Source: Sacculina carcini (lineage: Eukaryota > Arthropoda > Thecostraca > Sacculinidae). Taken from it: a stretch of 64,000 nucleotides of DNA. Position 1 is the first letter of the stretch; every line of letters begins with the position of its first letter. The notes under the pieces were generated by a model. The model did no database searches. It had not been told where the DNA came from and saw only the letters and a list, made by a program, of their open reading frames with translations. The stretch covers positions 7,484,266-7,548,265 of the forward strand of contig OU696581.1 in NCBI GenBank assembly GCA_916048095.2, written 5' to 3'. Of the stretch, positions 21,679 to 32,124 are shown in pieces. A program made the position numbers and the translations under genes.

Positions 21679-22025
21679 TAGTGTTTCTTTTGGGGGGCCG
21701 CAGAACCAAATATAAAAAATAGGGGCCACCATATTTTATCAGGGGCCACAAAAAATCATGTTGAAACAATTTATTCCATTCATATTTTCGCTGTTATGCA
21801 TTTCAATCTTGATCCACCGATGTCTTTGTGCTCAGCTCACTAGTACACAAGGTCATGGCGTTGTTTTGTTGGTCAGTGGAAATATTCACCGACATATATT
21901 CACTCTGGAGAAGGCACGACGCGACAATCTATGCGTGAATGGGGCCACAAGGAGTTCTAGGAGGGTCACGGACTGTTTCTGGGGGCCACAAGGATTGCAT
22001 GAGAAACAATTGCCTAGATCACTCT
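21679..22025. mobile_element. Older hAT-like MITE, adjacent relative
   Basis: Ends TAGTGTTTCTTTT and (inverted) AATTGTTTCTCAT resemble the family at 21325, with similar G/C-rich GGGGGCCACA blocks inside. Flanks gtctagac and gcctagat match at six of eight bases. The first MITE apparently inserted beside this one and reused its flank. Confidence 0.55.
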
Positions 22026-22351
22026 ATAGACTAAGTGAAAATTGTGAAAAATGAAATGAGTGGTGGAAAATGATAAATTTTAGCAGCAAATTCAGCCAGC
22101 ATGCTGGCTCAGTCTTTGTGGAGTTTAATTGCTGTTTGAATTATTGTGTCATGCTTTGTTTAATTCTCACTATTTCAATTAGTTTAAATTGGCAATGGAA
22201 TTTTTTCTCTCTGCATTGATCAACCTACGTGTTGAATGTCCTCATGATGGCATGAAATTTATATTCCTCAAATTTGCATGAGAGTAGTACCCATATGATT
22301 ACCGTACATGAAATACCGTACCGTATATGTTACCGTACATCCCCAAATACA

Positions 22352-22390
22352 TGTTGTTGTTGCTGTTGTTGTTGTTGTTGTTGTTGTTGT
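22352..22390. repeat. (TTG)n microsatellite
   Basis: About 13 copies of TTG with one CTG interruption. Confidence 0.95.
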
Positions 22391-22421
22391 ACATATTCAC
22401 GTATAAGCCTGAATGTCATAT

Positions 22422-22612
22422 GCCGTATTTTCCCGTGTACTAAAACCCTTTTTTGGTCTCAATTTTTATTTTAGAAACAGGAGGCTCTCTTATACATGGT
22501 AGGAAGTTAGATAGCACCAATATATGTATATGCACCAATATATATATGTACCTTTTACAGAATTTTTGCCTAAAAATTGAAGAGGTTTCTTCTACACGGG
22601 AAAATACAGTTA
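22422..22612. mobile_element. 190-bp MITE with GTATTTTCCCGTGTA inverted ends
   Basis: CCGTATTTTCCCGTGTACT on the left and TACACGGGAAAATACAG on the right are inverted repeats of about 17 bp. There is no coding capacity. I could not settle the target duplication, so the superfamily is left open. Confidence 0.6.
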
Positions 22613-23389
22613 ATCGAGCTCTAAAGCTGGAATGAAATGACCACTTCTTACAAATATGTGCCAAATATATGCCGATCATCAAATTGACTATTTCTCACTT
22701 GTATGTAATTTTCCGTTTTCTTTTTATATATTTGCTGCTTTAAACAAAAACAATGCTTACTTTTATGTTGCTTACTGGAATAATTGGCATACAAAGTATA
22801 TATCTATACGTAAATACGTGTATATAACAAAAGTATTGTATTTTCTATTACTAAAAATAGAAGACATATCTGTCACGTTGTCACATATCGTAACGTTGTC
22901 ATTGCCACGCCGCTCACTCACTCTCTCCTATACTCTCACACTTACCTTTGCACGCGCTCATTTACAAAGGCGAATATTCATACGTACACACATATAAACA
23001 TACAACTACATGTGCATATACACTATGTTGTATTACACACATTGTATATTATACAACTATATATATTGTATATTAGTGCAACTATGTATATATATTGTAT
23101 ATTAGTGCGTATACACTAATCACATGTTGCAAAATCCCTGACCAAAATTCAACACCCGTTCGTTTATCAATTGGCGGGCAATCTTCACATATTCTTTACC
23201 TGCTCATATGAGAGTCAGTGTAACTTCTAGATTAATTTAATATTGGCATCATTGATCACATCATATAAACTTGTTGTTCATCCATTATTCTATTTTGAGC
23301 GGCGACCTTGATAATATAAACCTTTGTGTGTCGTGGTGGTGGTGTCGTTATGAGTACCTAATATACCATTTTCCTCTAAATCCACAGCC
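22613..23389. other. No gene seen
   Basis: AT-rich intergenic sequence with short TA/CA-rich runs (for example 22985-23110). I see nothing with family resemblance. Confidence 0.4.
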
Positions 23390-23680
23390 CTATTCCCCAA
23401 AAGAGCTCTGTATCCCTTCGTCTCCACTGGAATCAGGAAGGGTCATGCGGATGTTTGGACTGGGCAAATATACCAAGCAATCGGCACCCAAGTGATTGTG
23501 TGGTTGTTGAGCGAAATCAGCCACACACACTGTCTCATTCAGCGGCGTTAGTTCGCAGCACTCCGCTTTCACCGCTGCCTCCTTGGAGCCGGCTTTCTGA
23601 ATCTGAATCGGAAAACTCTGCGGGACCTTGTTGTTGTAGTTGTGAGACCATGCGGGCGTGCCTGAGGCAAGTTGGACCAG
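23390..23680 (-). CDS. Candidate terminal exon of an unknown host gene
   Basis: The minus strand is open for about 90 codons after a CCTCAG acceptor-like site at about 23665, ending at a stop at 23390. The composition is varied and not repeat-like (for example LGADCLVYLPSPNIRM). A second frame over the same bases also reads well (QQQGPAEFSDSDSESR, stop at 23535), so the frame is uncertain. I recognise neither product. Upstream lies a (TG)n tract and a short repeat shared with 33120-33167. It could equally be a chance open frame. Confidence 0.25.
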   Translation of the reverse strand: MVQLASGTPAWSHNYNNKVPQSFPIQIQKAGSKEAAVKAECCELTPLNETVCVADFAQQPHNHLGADCLVYLPSPNIRMTLPDSSGDEGIQSSFGE

Positions 23681-23728
23681 TGTCCAGGACACGGCTCCAC
23701 AACGGACAGATGTGGTCCAGGATACACA

Positions 23729-23749
23729 CACACACACACACACACACAT
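23729..23749. repeat. (AC)n tract
   Basis: About ten AC dinucleotides beside a 47-bp sequence (23675-23722) that recurs inverted at 33120-33167. Confidence 0.9.
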
Positions 23750-23759
23750 GCACATGTCG

Positions 23760-24440
23760 CTGGTGTGATTACGTGCACATTACGTGCACCTTGGACACAC
23801 GGACATACAACGTCAGCGCAGAGCGTTCACACATTACACATACAGACGCACACACAGACACGCACACGAATGCATCACCACATCACACGCATGCGGCCGT
23901 CAGTTATCGCGTGGCGCTTGGCGGCTGTGTTCTTGACTAGCGTGCGCTTATGATCTGGTGGTGTATAGTGAGTGAAGGATTCTAAATTACCTGCCTTGCC
24001 GTGGGTGCATGCCTGTGCACCCAGGTGCCGTGGTGGTGTGTATGTCTCCAGCGTAATAGCCTGTCGAACATCAGGCTGTACGTGATCGATAGGACTTCAT
24101 GTGGTGCCAAACTCCAGGTGAGATTTTGCATTCGTGCGGTTTTTTATGTTCTTCAGTTTGCTTTACAGTGTACGGCGGATGTAAGTGAGTTGTCGGTAGT
24201 AGAGAAAAAGTATCTTGTATCCTCCCTTATATCCGGGGGAAAGAACACGTAAAGTATAGAAGAGGGGCTCGAATAAATGCTCTTATAACTAGGGTTCTTT
24301 CATATCCGGACCTCTTATATCCAAGGTAAACTGTGGCCAGATCACTCATTCTAGACACGATGCCGACTTATCTGCCCTTTTTTGCTTTGCTGGTCCTGGT
24401 TGAAGGCATCATGCACGCGATTCACTCAATAAGTGACACT
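23760..24440. other. No gene seen
   Basis: Unique-looking sequence. An imperfect inverted pair around ttatatccgg...aaagaac (24225-24320) could be a degraded pogo-like end. I do not call it. Confidence 0.35.
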
Positions 24441-24444
24441 AGGA

Positions 24445-24738
24445 GAGTGGTTCTAAACGTCTAAACCTTATTGGAGAAACTGAGCTTCACAATTTCCATA
24501 CATGTATTAATCGAACCGTTCGTGTTTGAAGTATTATAAGAAAAATCACAAATCACATATGATCAAGACAGTCACAAGTAGGCTACTGAGTGGACCGAGT
24601 TGCTTGCAGCACAACCAATGGTGGACAAGCAGAGCTTGACGTCACGAATCATACGAGTGGGTGAACCAAACCGCCGAACCTCTGAAACTGACTCACCAAA
24701 CCCATGTGGCTCTATCGAACCTAGGTTGAGAACCACTG
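24445..24738. mobile_element. Probable hAT-like MITE, old
   Basis: Left GAGTGGTTCTAAACG and right AGGTTGAGAACCACTG form hAT-like inverted ends about 294 bp apart. I could not match the 8-bp flanks (cactagga, aaactatt), so decay or a wrong left border is possible. Confidence 0.45.
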
Positions 24739-25662
24739 AAACTATTGCCATACAACGTCTAGCGTTTCAGTAGCTAACCACCGTGCATTGCTAATTTGTT
24801 GATGAATCTGGCGAAATATGCTGAGATACAATTTGTAATTTGGGGATTTTCAGACAGGAATGACTAAGGTTTGCCTTCCAGAGCGGGTTTTATTGTGGTA
24901 TTTATAAGATGAGTTGCTATACAGCAAATATAAATATACAAATATGTAGTTCGATCGAAACATCTGGAAGTCTGGAATCGTACAGGTTTGGAAGCAGATC
25001 TCTGTGGTTACGCGTTTGTTGGCTGCAAAATCACACTTGGCTATTGCTATTTTGTGTTGCCCGTGTGGTTTTATGATGTTGAAACTTTGACGGCTGGTCT
25101 ATTGTGCCGTTTTATTTTTCACTGTGAGTTTTTAGATAACACAAATTGTTAGCGGCTGTTATATATGGCTTGCCAATTTGCTAGGACGCTGTTTTACGGA
25201 AAGTGTGTGCGTTTTAATTGCAGTGCTGTACACATACGCAAACACACTCACCTTTGACCCACATGCTGAAACCATTACTCAGGTAATTGTGCGAGTAATT
25301 GGTTAGGTAATTGTGTGAGTGGTTGGTTAGGTGATTTTGCAGGTAATTGTTACCTAAAAATACCCCCTTACACAAAAATACAACAATGTATTTTTTACAA
25401 TACAACAATGTATTTTTATAGCGCTCACACAGAAACAAGCGCGAAAGAGACAACAATTAGAAACAACAGTACACGACATCAAGATGTGAGAAAAGAGGTA
25501 GAAAATTCACAGAAAGGAAATTTTTTTCCAATAATAATGGAGATAAATAAAATGAAAATAAGTAAAAACATAAGTAATTGTAAAACCCAATTACAACAAA
25601 AATACCCACCCAACCCAACGTTGAAGACCTCATTCAGCACAGTATATTTTGACCTCTCTAGA
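24739..25662. other. No gene seen; short 24-bp tandem repeat at about 25279-25350
   Basis: Intergenic sequence. Around 25279-25350, ggtaattgtgcgagtaattg-type units repeat about three times. A GTGAGT donor-like site on the minus strand at about 25253 has no convincing exon behind it. Confidence 0.4.
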
Positions 25663-26553
25663 TAAGCCATGAACAAATCAACTGCGCTAATCACAATGTT
25701 TTCGCTCAATTATTTACAGCAGCCATTTGGCGATGCAATTGTTACTGAAACTCTTTGCCGATGAAAACTTGTGTTTGAGCAAAAACATTTTCGAGCACGA
25801 CCTTGGTTGTTTTTTATACTTATTTTTATATTAATTAACGTGTGTATATACATTTTGAGCACCAGAAACGAAACCGATTTGAAACCTCATTGTTCCATGT
25901 GTGCCCTAAAGTGACTACAACAAAAAACAGCTGACATATAATATATTCATGTAAAATAGGTGTTTTCTGTATATATAAATGTGCTGTGTTTTTACACTAC
26001 GCCACAAAAGGTTTTATTGTTAGACGCGGTGGCTTGGAAATACCTGGAAAAAACATCAAAACAACTGTATGTGGAAGTCATGTGCTTGGCACATGTGTGC
26101 AGCTGCAGTTTGCAAAATTCACGTGCCAAGCACATGACTTCCACACACAGTTGTTTTGATGTTTTTTCCAGGTATTTCCAAGCCACCGCGTCTAACAATA
26201 AAACCTTTTGTGGCGTAGTGTAAAAACACAGCACATTTATATATACAGAAAACACCTATTTTACATGAATATATTATATGTCAGCTGTTTTTTGTTGTAG
26301 TCACTTTAGGGCACGCATGGAATAATGAGGTTTCAAATTGGTTTCGTTTCTGGTGCTCAAAAAGGTATATACACACGTTAATTAATATAAAAATAAATAT
26401 AAAAAACAACCAAGGTCGTGCTCGAAAATGTTTTTGCTCAAACACAAGTTTTCATCGGCAAAGAATTTCAGTAATATTTGCATCGCCAAATGGCTGCTGT
26501 AAATAATTGAGCGAAAACATTGTGATTAGCGCAGTTGATTTGTTCATGGCTTA
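25663..26553. repeat. Large near-perfect palindrome (430-bp arms, 30-bp spacer)
   Basis: The left arm 25663-26092 is repeated inverted at 26123-26553, with only occasional differences, around a spacer at 26093-26122. Because of the symmetry, nearly the same 87-codon frame occurs on both strands (25960-26223 plus, 25992-26255 minus). This is a by-product, not a gene. It may be a foldback-type element or an inverted duplication. I see no target duplication. Confidence 0.9.
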
Positions 26554-26716
26554 GACCCATAAAAAGTCTTAACCAATATAAAAGTCTAAATGTGAGTGTT
26601 TTTATTTTAGATGTGGCAAAATATTTTCCCTTGAACTGCCTCGTATGTAAACCCGCCCGTCGTGCGGAACTATAAATAGAATATAATGAATCAAAAAGCA
26701 AAAAGCTTATCCAATA

Positions 26717-27029
26717 TGTAACGTAATCGGGCAAAGCCCTCTTACCTCTCGCGCAGGAAAAACCCGCGCACACGACGAGAATACGTCCACACAGCGAATA
26801 TCTCTCGAACACACGGCAACGATGCTTACAACGCACAGGCCACCAACCGAATGACGCTCGACCGCTCGCAAAGCCAGCTTCACACACGCCAGCTGATACA
26901 CGCCTCCGGCACTAGGCTCAAGTCGCGGCCAATCAGCGCGCAGCAACGTGCGACGTCATACCTCGCACCAGTCGACTCAAGTGAACCGCTATGACGTCAC
27001 ACCGCACGCCACTCGACAACAACGCCACA
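26717..27029 (-). repeat. 3' LTR, 313 bp
   Basis: Same as the 5' LTR except for about two substitutions (tctcgcgc/tctcacgc and ctcgcacc/ctcggacc). Confidence 0.9.
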
Positions 27030-27086
27030 TCTCCCCCAGCTTTTCACCTGAAAGCTCACAACAAACACGCTTGCAAACACGCACGG

Positions 27087-30000
27087 TTAAACTTCATCAT
27101 CGGATAGACACACGTACTCGTTTAACCATGCCGGCGGTCGACGTCTCCTCGTTGACCGTCTCGGCTGCTCGACTGCAGCCTCATCCTCGACTCTCTCAGC
27201 CGCGACGCCCTCTCCGACATTCCCTCGAGCAGTATGTACACTCACGTCCTCTGAGGGCTCACCAGGTTCCTGCTCCACAGACACACGGTCCACTTCCACG
27301 CCCTCGCCAGTAGCCAGTCGCTCAGGTGGCAGGCTGTCAGGTGTTCTGTCACCGCCGGGACTATCGGCCGCCTCGTCCCGTCCGCCATCACCGCTCAGGT
27401 CCAAGCTACACCGGGTGGCTCCACCGGGTGGATCCATATCTCCGCGATTGCCGGTCGCATCCACATCCCAACCGCCGCTGGTCGGTTCCACGTCGCCATG
27501 AGTGCCGGTCTCGTCTATGGCTCCACTATGGCCGGCACAGCGACGCTTGCGCAGGTCGCGCACATGGCGCGGCATGCCATCTACGCACACAACGTGCTGT
27601 GAGACGACCCTGGTCACCTTCCCGAGGGTCCACGGCGTTGTACATGACGGGATCGGCGGTTTCACCCACACCTCGTCACCAACGGCAAACGCTGCTGTCT
27701 GGTCATCAGCGTCCCTGCGGCCGGTCTCAAATGGAAGACGCCACTCGTATCTGAAAATACACCTCGAGGGAATAGTGCTCACCTGAGTCTCTTTGCGCGG
27801 CGTAACGTTGTACCAGAACGTCGCCTCCTCCGGGGAAATATGTCCCCTCGCTGCGATCCTTTTGATCGTACGGTGATTTCGCTCCACGATCCCGTTACCG
27901 CCCGGGGCGTATGCGGCTCGGAATCGCAAAGAAATGCACCACTCGTCGGCGAACTGCTCCATCGCCGCCGACCGGAACGCCGTAGAGTTGTCCAGTAACA
28001 GCTCCTCAAACGGCCCACGCTCAATCACAATCTGCCGCAGCTGAGCTATAATGCACAACGCCGTCTCATTCGGCAATCTGCGCCATACGGCAAGACGTGA
28101 TGGACCACAATCCACCATCGACAGGTAAACGCCGGCATCGTAATGAGTGACGTCCGCTGCCACTCGATACCAGTCCCTGTCCACGGCCAGACTACCCTGA
28201 CCTACGAGATTCTCCTCTCTCACCGCTGGATCGATACGTTGACAAGCCTCGCATCCAGCTAACTCCGCCTTCACATAGGCTCTCGTCAAATCACTCCGCA
28301 ATTGTTGACCCAGGTACAGCGTGCTCTCGACACCTAAATGATGGGGCAGATGAGCCGCCCAAACGGTGTCCTTAATGCTCTTCTTCGTAGCAATAGCTGC
28401 TGATATTGCCACCTCCTCCTCACCAGCGTCACGATGAACAAGCCACTTCTTGGCCACCCTGGTCATCTGATCAGCTTTATTCTCCACAGTCGTGACAAAC
28501 CGGAGAGAAACTGTCAGGCCATGCTCGGCGATCGTCTCCTTAATCACCGCCAGTCGGCGCTTCACCAGCATCTCGGCAGAACCTTTAGTGCGGACACGGT
28601 TGCGCCCCTCGACAGTGCTGTCCATCCAACTAAGCACTGTCCTCGAGTCTGTCGCGACGGTAAACGTCTTGAACCCCCACGAAATCGCCATATTGATGCC
28701 ACGACCGACTGCCTCCAGTTCGGACACATTGATGTGTAGAACGTCGGTCTTCTTACGGAGCCAAGTAGCATCCTCAACGATGCAGCCGTCCACCTCGACC
28801 ACCACGCCAAGCGCCAACGTGCTCGCGTCAGTCCATACAGTGACGTCTCCAGCTGCGTTCACGTCCCATCGACCCCTTACCGGGTCCGCCTTCTGAACAC
28901 GCTGCAACAGTTCAGACACAAGCACACACACAACATTCTCCACCGGGTTATCCCACGACCCGCCACACCCCAACCGTTTCAAAAAACTGCAATGGGGGCG
29001 TAACCACCCGGCAACGGGGTAATGGCCGACTAAACGACCACATACGGAGAACAACCCACGCTTGGTCAGCCCTGTCAATTCGGGTGCAGCGTCACGAAGA
29101 GCTGTCCCTCTCGACATATTCAACCACCCATCGGGTCCCTTCCTCAGAGCAATTCCCAATAATCGACCCCCATCTAGGCCCTCCGGCTCCTTAGTCTCAA
29201 AGCCATACCTTCGCAGATGCTCCCGAAGCTGCTGCACGCTCACATCGGACGTCCTCACGATGATATCGTCGACATAATGATCTGTCGCCTTTCGCACCTT
29301 CTCGTCCAATGACAGGACCTTTCGCAGAATCAGCGTCATTATTCTTGGTGCACATGACAGGCCGAAGCCCAGCCGCGTCAACGCATAATGCACACCATTA
29401 TACCTCACGACCTGATACTTCCACAGATCTCGGCTCACGTGAATCTGCAGGTACGCCGACTTGAGATCAACTACCTTGATCTCCCCCTGCCATTGCCTCC
29501 ACTCTCTGATCTTGTCAGCACACACTGACACACCGTCATCTCCTGTGTGACACTCGACAAAGCCGTTCAGCTCACGGTAATCCATAACAGGACGAACTTT
29601 GTCTTTCGTCGGCTGTACGACGGCCAACAGCGGGATGATCCCCTTTACTGGGCCGTGCCATGTGATTAACCAGCCTTTCTCGATCCAGCTCCGGATCTCG
29701 GCATTGTACCTCTCGCTCACTCCGGGAGCTCTCGTACATCTGTACTCCGCCACGCTGTTCTGTAGCTGGTCCGGCTCTTTGTCAGACCACCGCCAGCTCA
29801 CCGTCCATCGGCCCTCAGCGAATGACGCTACGAAGTCCTTGTCGACAACTTCCAGCGGCTGCGGACTATCCGTGGAACCTGCCAACATAAACCTCACACA
29901 CTTCGTCGATTTATTAGACACACTCTTACGCGCCGGTGCACGACAGCACCCCTCGGGGTAAGGTTTCCCCCACTCAACGGTGTATTTAGAGTCAACACCC

Positions 30001-30554
30001 CTTTTCACTGTCACGCCTCCCATATGGTCGATAACATCGTTGCCCAGGAGGCACTCCACCCCAAGGTTTTCTAATCCCTTAACTACGAGCCCGGGAACTC
30101 TAAAACAGTGTCCCTGCAGCCCTATTACTACGTCACAGGACTTCGTCTCATGAGAAGTCCTACCATCCGCTGTAATCAACGGTCGTCCCCGACGGGGAAG
30201 TGAACCCGCCACCACCCGTGCACTAACAATTGTGCACTCACTTCCCGTGTCAACCAGACACCGGGAGCAACGACCGTTGAGAACAGCTTCAACGACCGGC
30301 ATACGACGCGAAGTCAATACACCGGCCGTCCCTCGAATCGCCCGGCGGGCCCGACGCACCAAATGTGCTCCGCTGATGAGTCCACGCGCAGAGCAGGGAC
30401 TCACCGTCGCCCCTTTACAGGGGCCGCCGCTTAATTGCGGTCGACTTCCATGTCGGAGGACGCTGCGCCCCGTGCTGCGCCCTCCGCATGAAAATGCGAG
30501 CTCGTCCGAGCTCGCGAGCGGCGTGACGTCGACGTCGACGCCGGCTCCTCGCAA
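27087..30554 (-). CDS. Pol polyprotein (protease, RT, RNase H, integrase)
   Basis: The frame has no ATG at its head and overlaps the end of gag, so expression by -1 frameshifting is likely. Features in order: a protease with LVDTGSE near 30245; RT with VDLKSAYLQI and YVDD (29265-29276); RNase H with WTDASTLALG; an integrase with a truncated zinc region (HLPHHLG, CEACQ); and an integrase core ADVTHY, LLLDNSTAF, GNGIVERNHR supplying D, D and E. A C-terminal FAVGDEVWVKP segment resembles the GPY/F module. The final ~180 residues are acidic and of low complexity. About 1150 aa and fully open. It is closest in layout to Ty3/gypsy pol but the lineage is divergent. Confidence 0.88.
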   Translation of the reverse strand: MRGAGVDVDVTPLASSDELAFSCGGRSTGRSVLRHGSRPQLSGGPCKGATVSPCSARGLISGAHLVRRARRAIRGTAGVLTSRRMPVVEAVLNGRCSRCLVDTGSECTIVSARVVAGSLPRRGRPLITADGRTSHETKSCDVVIGLQGHCFRVPGLVVKGLENLGVECLLGNDVIDHMGGVTVKRGVDSKYTVEWGKPYPEGCCRAPARKSVSNKSTKCVRFMLAGSTDSPQPLEVVDKDFVASFAEGRWTVSWRWSDKEPDQLQNSVAEYRCTRAPGVSERYNAEIRSWIEKGWLITWHGPVKGIIPLLAVVQPTKDKVRPVMDYRELNGFVECHTGDDGVSVCADKIREWRQWQGEIKVVDLKSAYLQIHVSRDLWKYQVVRYNGVHYALTRLGFGLSCAPRIMTLILRKVLSLDEKVRKATDHYVDDIIVRTSDVSVQQLREHLRRYGFETKEPEGLDGGRLLGIALRKGPDGWLNMSRGTALRDAAPELTGLTKRGLFSVCGRLVGHYPVAGWLRPHCSFLKRLGCGGSWDNPVENVVCVLVSELLQRVQKADPVRGRWDVNAAGDVTVWTDASTLALGVVVEVDGCIVEDATWLRKKTDVLHINVSELEAVGRGINMAISWGFKTFTVATDSRTVLSWMDSTVEGRNRVRTKGSAEMLVKRRLAVIKETIAEHGLTVSLRFVTTVENKADQMTRVAKKWLVHRDAGEEEVAISAAIATKKSIKDTVWAAHLPHHLGVESTLYLGQQLRSDLTRAYVKAELAGCEACQRIDPAVREENLVGQGSLAVDRDWYRVAADVTHYDAGVYLSMVDCGPSRLAVWRRLPNETALCIIAQLRQIVIERGPFEELLLDNSTAFRSAAMEQFADEWCISLRFRAAYAPGGNGIVERNHRTIKRIAARGHISPEEATFWYNVTPRKETQVSTIPSRCIFRYEWRLPFETGRRDADDQTAAFAVGDEVWVKPPIPSCTTPWTLGKVTRVVSQHVVCVDGMPRHVRDLRKRRCAGHSGAIDETGTHGDVEPTSGGWDVDATGNRGDMDPPGGATRCSLDLSGDGGRDEAADSPGGDRTPDSLPPERLATGEGVEVDRVSVEQEPGEPSEDVSVHTARGNVGEGVAAERVEDEAAVEQPRRSTRRRRPPAWLNEYVCLSDDEV

Positions 30555-31483
30555 TCACGAGCGAAATGCCCGTGCTTGCCACACCGGTAGCATTGCGCTC
30601 CCGGGCACTCGCGGACCAGATGGTCGCCGCCACATCGGTAGCAGCGGAGCGTCCGGCGCGCAGAAGAGCGCTCCGGACGGCCCGCCCACCGAGACACAGA
30701 GCCGTCTCGCTCGTCCGACGCTTGAGGACCAGGAGAGCGGTCCCTCGAGCTGCTCGCTACTTGGGCGTAGCTGACTCGCTGCCTAGATGCAGCCACCACC
30801 CCAGATGGGCGGTTTCTAGCTGCAGCAGCCCTACGCGCACCAATTCTGGCGCGCACCGCCGACAGCACGCTGTCGAACTCGGAGGTATACGCCCCCTCTC
30901 TCGCCATAGCCCACTCATAGATTGAGTCGGGTAGGCCCTCATAAAATTTGACGCGGAACGCCAAGCTCTCGGGTGTTAACCCTACACGGCGACCTAGACG
31001 CTCTAGGTCGTCCACAAAGGCGTCCACTGACTCGCCAGATCGAAGCTGACGAGTCGAGAAGCGCCTCCACGCCTCTTGGCGAGGCACGCCAAACTCGGCG
31101 ACCAGCGTGGCTTTCACCACGGCCCACTGTGAGGCGTCGCCCACGAGCATGCGCCGGTAAAGCCGGCGCGCGCTCCCATCCAGCATATGGTCGACCATTT
31201 CGCAAGGGTCGACCTGCTGGACACGGCATAGCCGCTCAAAGTCGGCCAGCCACTCAGTGACGTCAAGGGTGACGTCACCACCGAAACGCGGTAGAGCCCG
31301 CCCTATCCTGTCAAGGATCGGCCCTCGGGCCTGCATTAAGATGTTGGCCAACTGGCCAACATCTACCACGGGTCCTGCGGCCCGCTGCTCGGGTCTCTGA
31401 CCCTCCTGACCGAAGTCATCGGATTCGCTTCCGGAATCCCCTTCGACAAACTCACGTTTGTCCCCGCCAACGGCCTCAGCCAT
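30431..31483 (-). CDS. Gag protein with two zinc knuckles
   Basis: The ATG at 31483 lies just inside the 5' LTR border, and the frame gives 350 aa. An acidic N-terminus is followed by a capsid-like region (WLADFERLCRVQQVDP, about residue 75) with the retrotransposon-gag motif E-A-W-R-R-F. The C-terminus has CYRCGGDHLVREC (one residue shorter than a standard CCHC spacing) and CYRCGKHGHFARDC. It forms the particle and binds the element's RNA. It overlaps pol, which is in the -1 frame. I see no canonical slippery heptamer in the overlap. Confidence 0.88.
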   Translation of the reverse strand: MAEAVGGDKREFVEGDSGSESDDFGQEGQRPEQRAAGPVVDVGQLANILMQARGPILDRIGRALPRFGGDVTLDVTEWLADFERLCRVQQVDPCEMVDHMLDGSARRLYRRMLVGDASQWAVVKATLVAEFGVPRQEAWRRFSTRQLRSGESVDAFVDDLERLGRRVGLTPESLAFRVKFYEGLPDSIYEWAMAREGAYTSEFDSVLSAVRARIGARRAAAARNRPSGVVAASRQRVSYAQVASSSRDRSPGPQASDERDGSVSRWAGRPERSSARRTLRCYRCGGDHLVRECPGAQCYRCGKHGHFARDCEEPASTSTSRRSRARTSSHFHAEGAARGAASSDMEVDRN

Positions 31484-31498
31484 AAAGCCGAAATAGCT

Positions 31499-31811
31499 TG
31501 TAACGTAATCGGGCAAAGCCCTCTTACCTCTCACGCAGGAAAAACCCGCGCACACGACGAGAATACGTCCACACAGCGAATATCTCTCGAACACACGGCA
31601 ACGATGCTTACAACGCACAGGCCACCAACCGAATGACGCTCGACCGCTCGCAAAGCCAGCTTCACACACGCCAGCTGATACACGCCTCCGGCACTAGGCT
31701 CAAGTCGCGGCCAATCAGCGCGCAGCAACGTGCGACGTCATACCTCGGACCAGTCGACTCAAGTGAACCGCTATGACGTCACACCGCACGCCACTCGACA
31801 ACAACGCCACA
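31499..31811 (-). repeat. 5' LTR, 313 bp
   Basis: On the minus strand it starts TGTGGCGTTGTTGTCG and ends ...GATTACGTTACA. The gag ATG follows only 15 bases later and no TGG-type primer site is visible. Confidence 0.9.
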
Positions 31812-31870
31812 CAATAGAAAAATATAAATTTTTAAATTCTTGTTTTAATTATTGACGAAGTTTTTTTCCT

Positions 31871-32122
31871 CAACACTGCTCAAGCTCACACCCATCCTTC
31901 GTGTGTAGTAATTCAGAAGTGTAACACTATCAAAACAATGAAACCTTCTGTCATCTCTACAATTCCAGATTTACATATTTTTATTTTTATTTTTGATTTA
32001 TGCGTCCGCTAAAACAGCATATTCATATAGTTGGCATTGCATGATATTACAACCCATATCCTTATGCAACTTGAGTAGTTAACTTTTTTCCCAGTAGTAT
32101 TTTACCCGCCCGTCGGGCGAAA
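31871..32122. repeat. Dispersed 250-bp repeat, copy 1
   Basis: Begins cctcaacactgctcaagctc and ends tttacccgcccgtcgggcg. It matches 32692-32969. The last motif (acccgcccgtcgtgcgg) also occurs alone at 26651. Its identity is unknown. Confidence 0.7.
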
Positions 32123-32124
32123 CA

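Larger units (their letters stand above)
26717..31811 (-). mobile_element. Complete young LTR retrotransposon (gypsy-like, divergent lineage)
   Basis: The 313-bp LTRs at 31499-31811 (5') and 26717-27029 (3') differ at about two positions. The target duplication is CAATA (26712-26716 and 31812-31816). The minus strand encodes gag, then pol in the -1 frame. A polypurine tract (gaaaagctgggggaga, 27030-27045) abuts the 3' LTR. No stop or frameshift is seen, so it may be active. A sister element lies at 59466-63834. Confidence 0.92.

Noticed and set aside
24225-24320. Imperfect inverted repeat ttatatccgg...aaagaac
   Set aside because: Too short and diverged to assign a transposon or a target duplication.
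25960-26255. 87-codon frames on both strands with nearly the same protein
   Set aside because: They are a consequence of the palindrome; composition is not protein-like and the frames are too short.
30232-30774. 180-codon plus-strand frame opposite gag/pol of the 27-31 kb element
   Set aside because: Antisense shadow of GC-rich coding sequence; no family resemblance and no start or promoter context.
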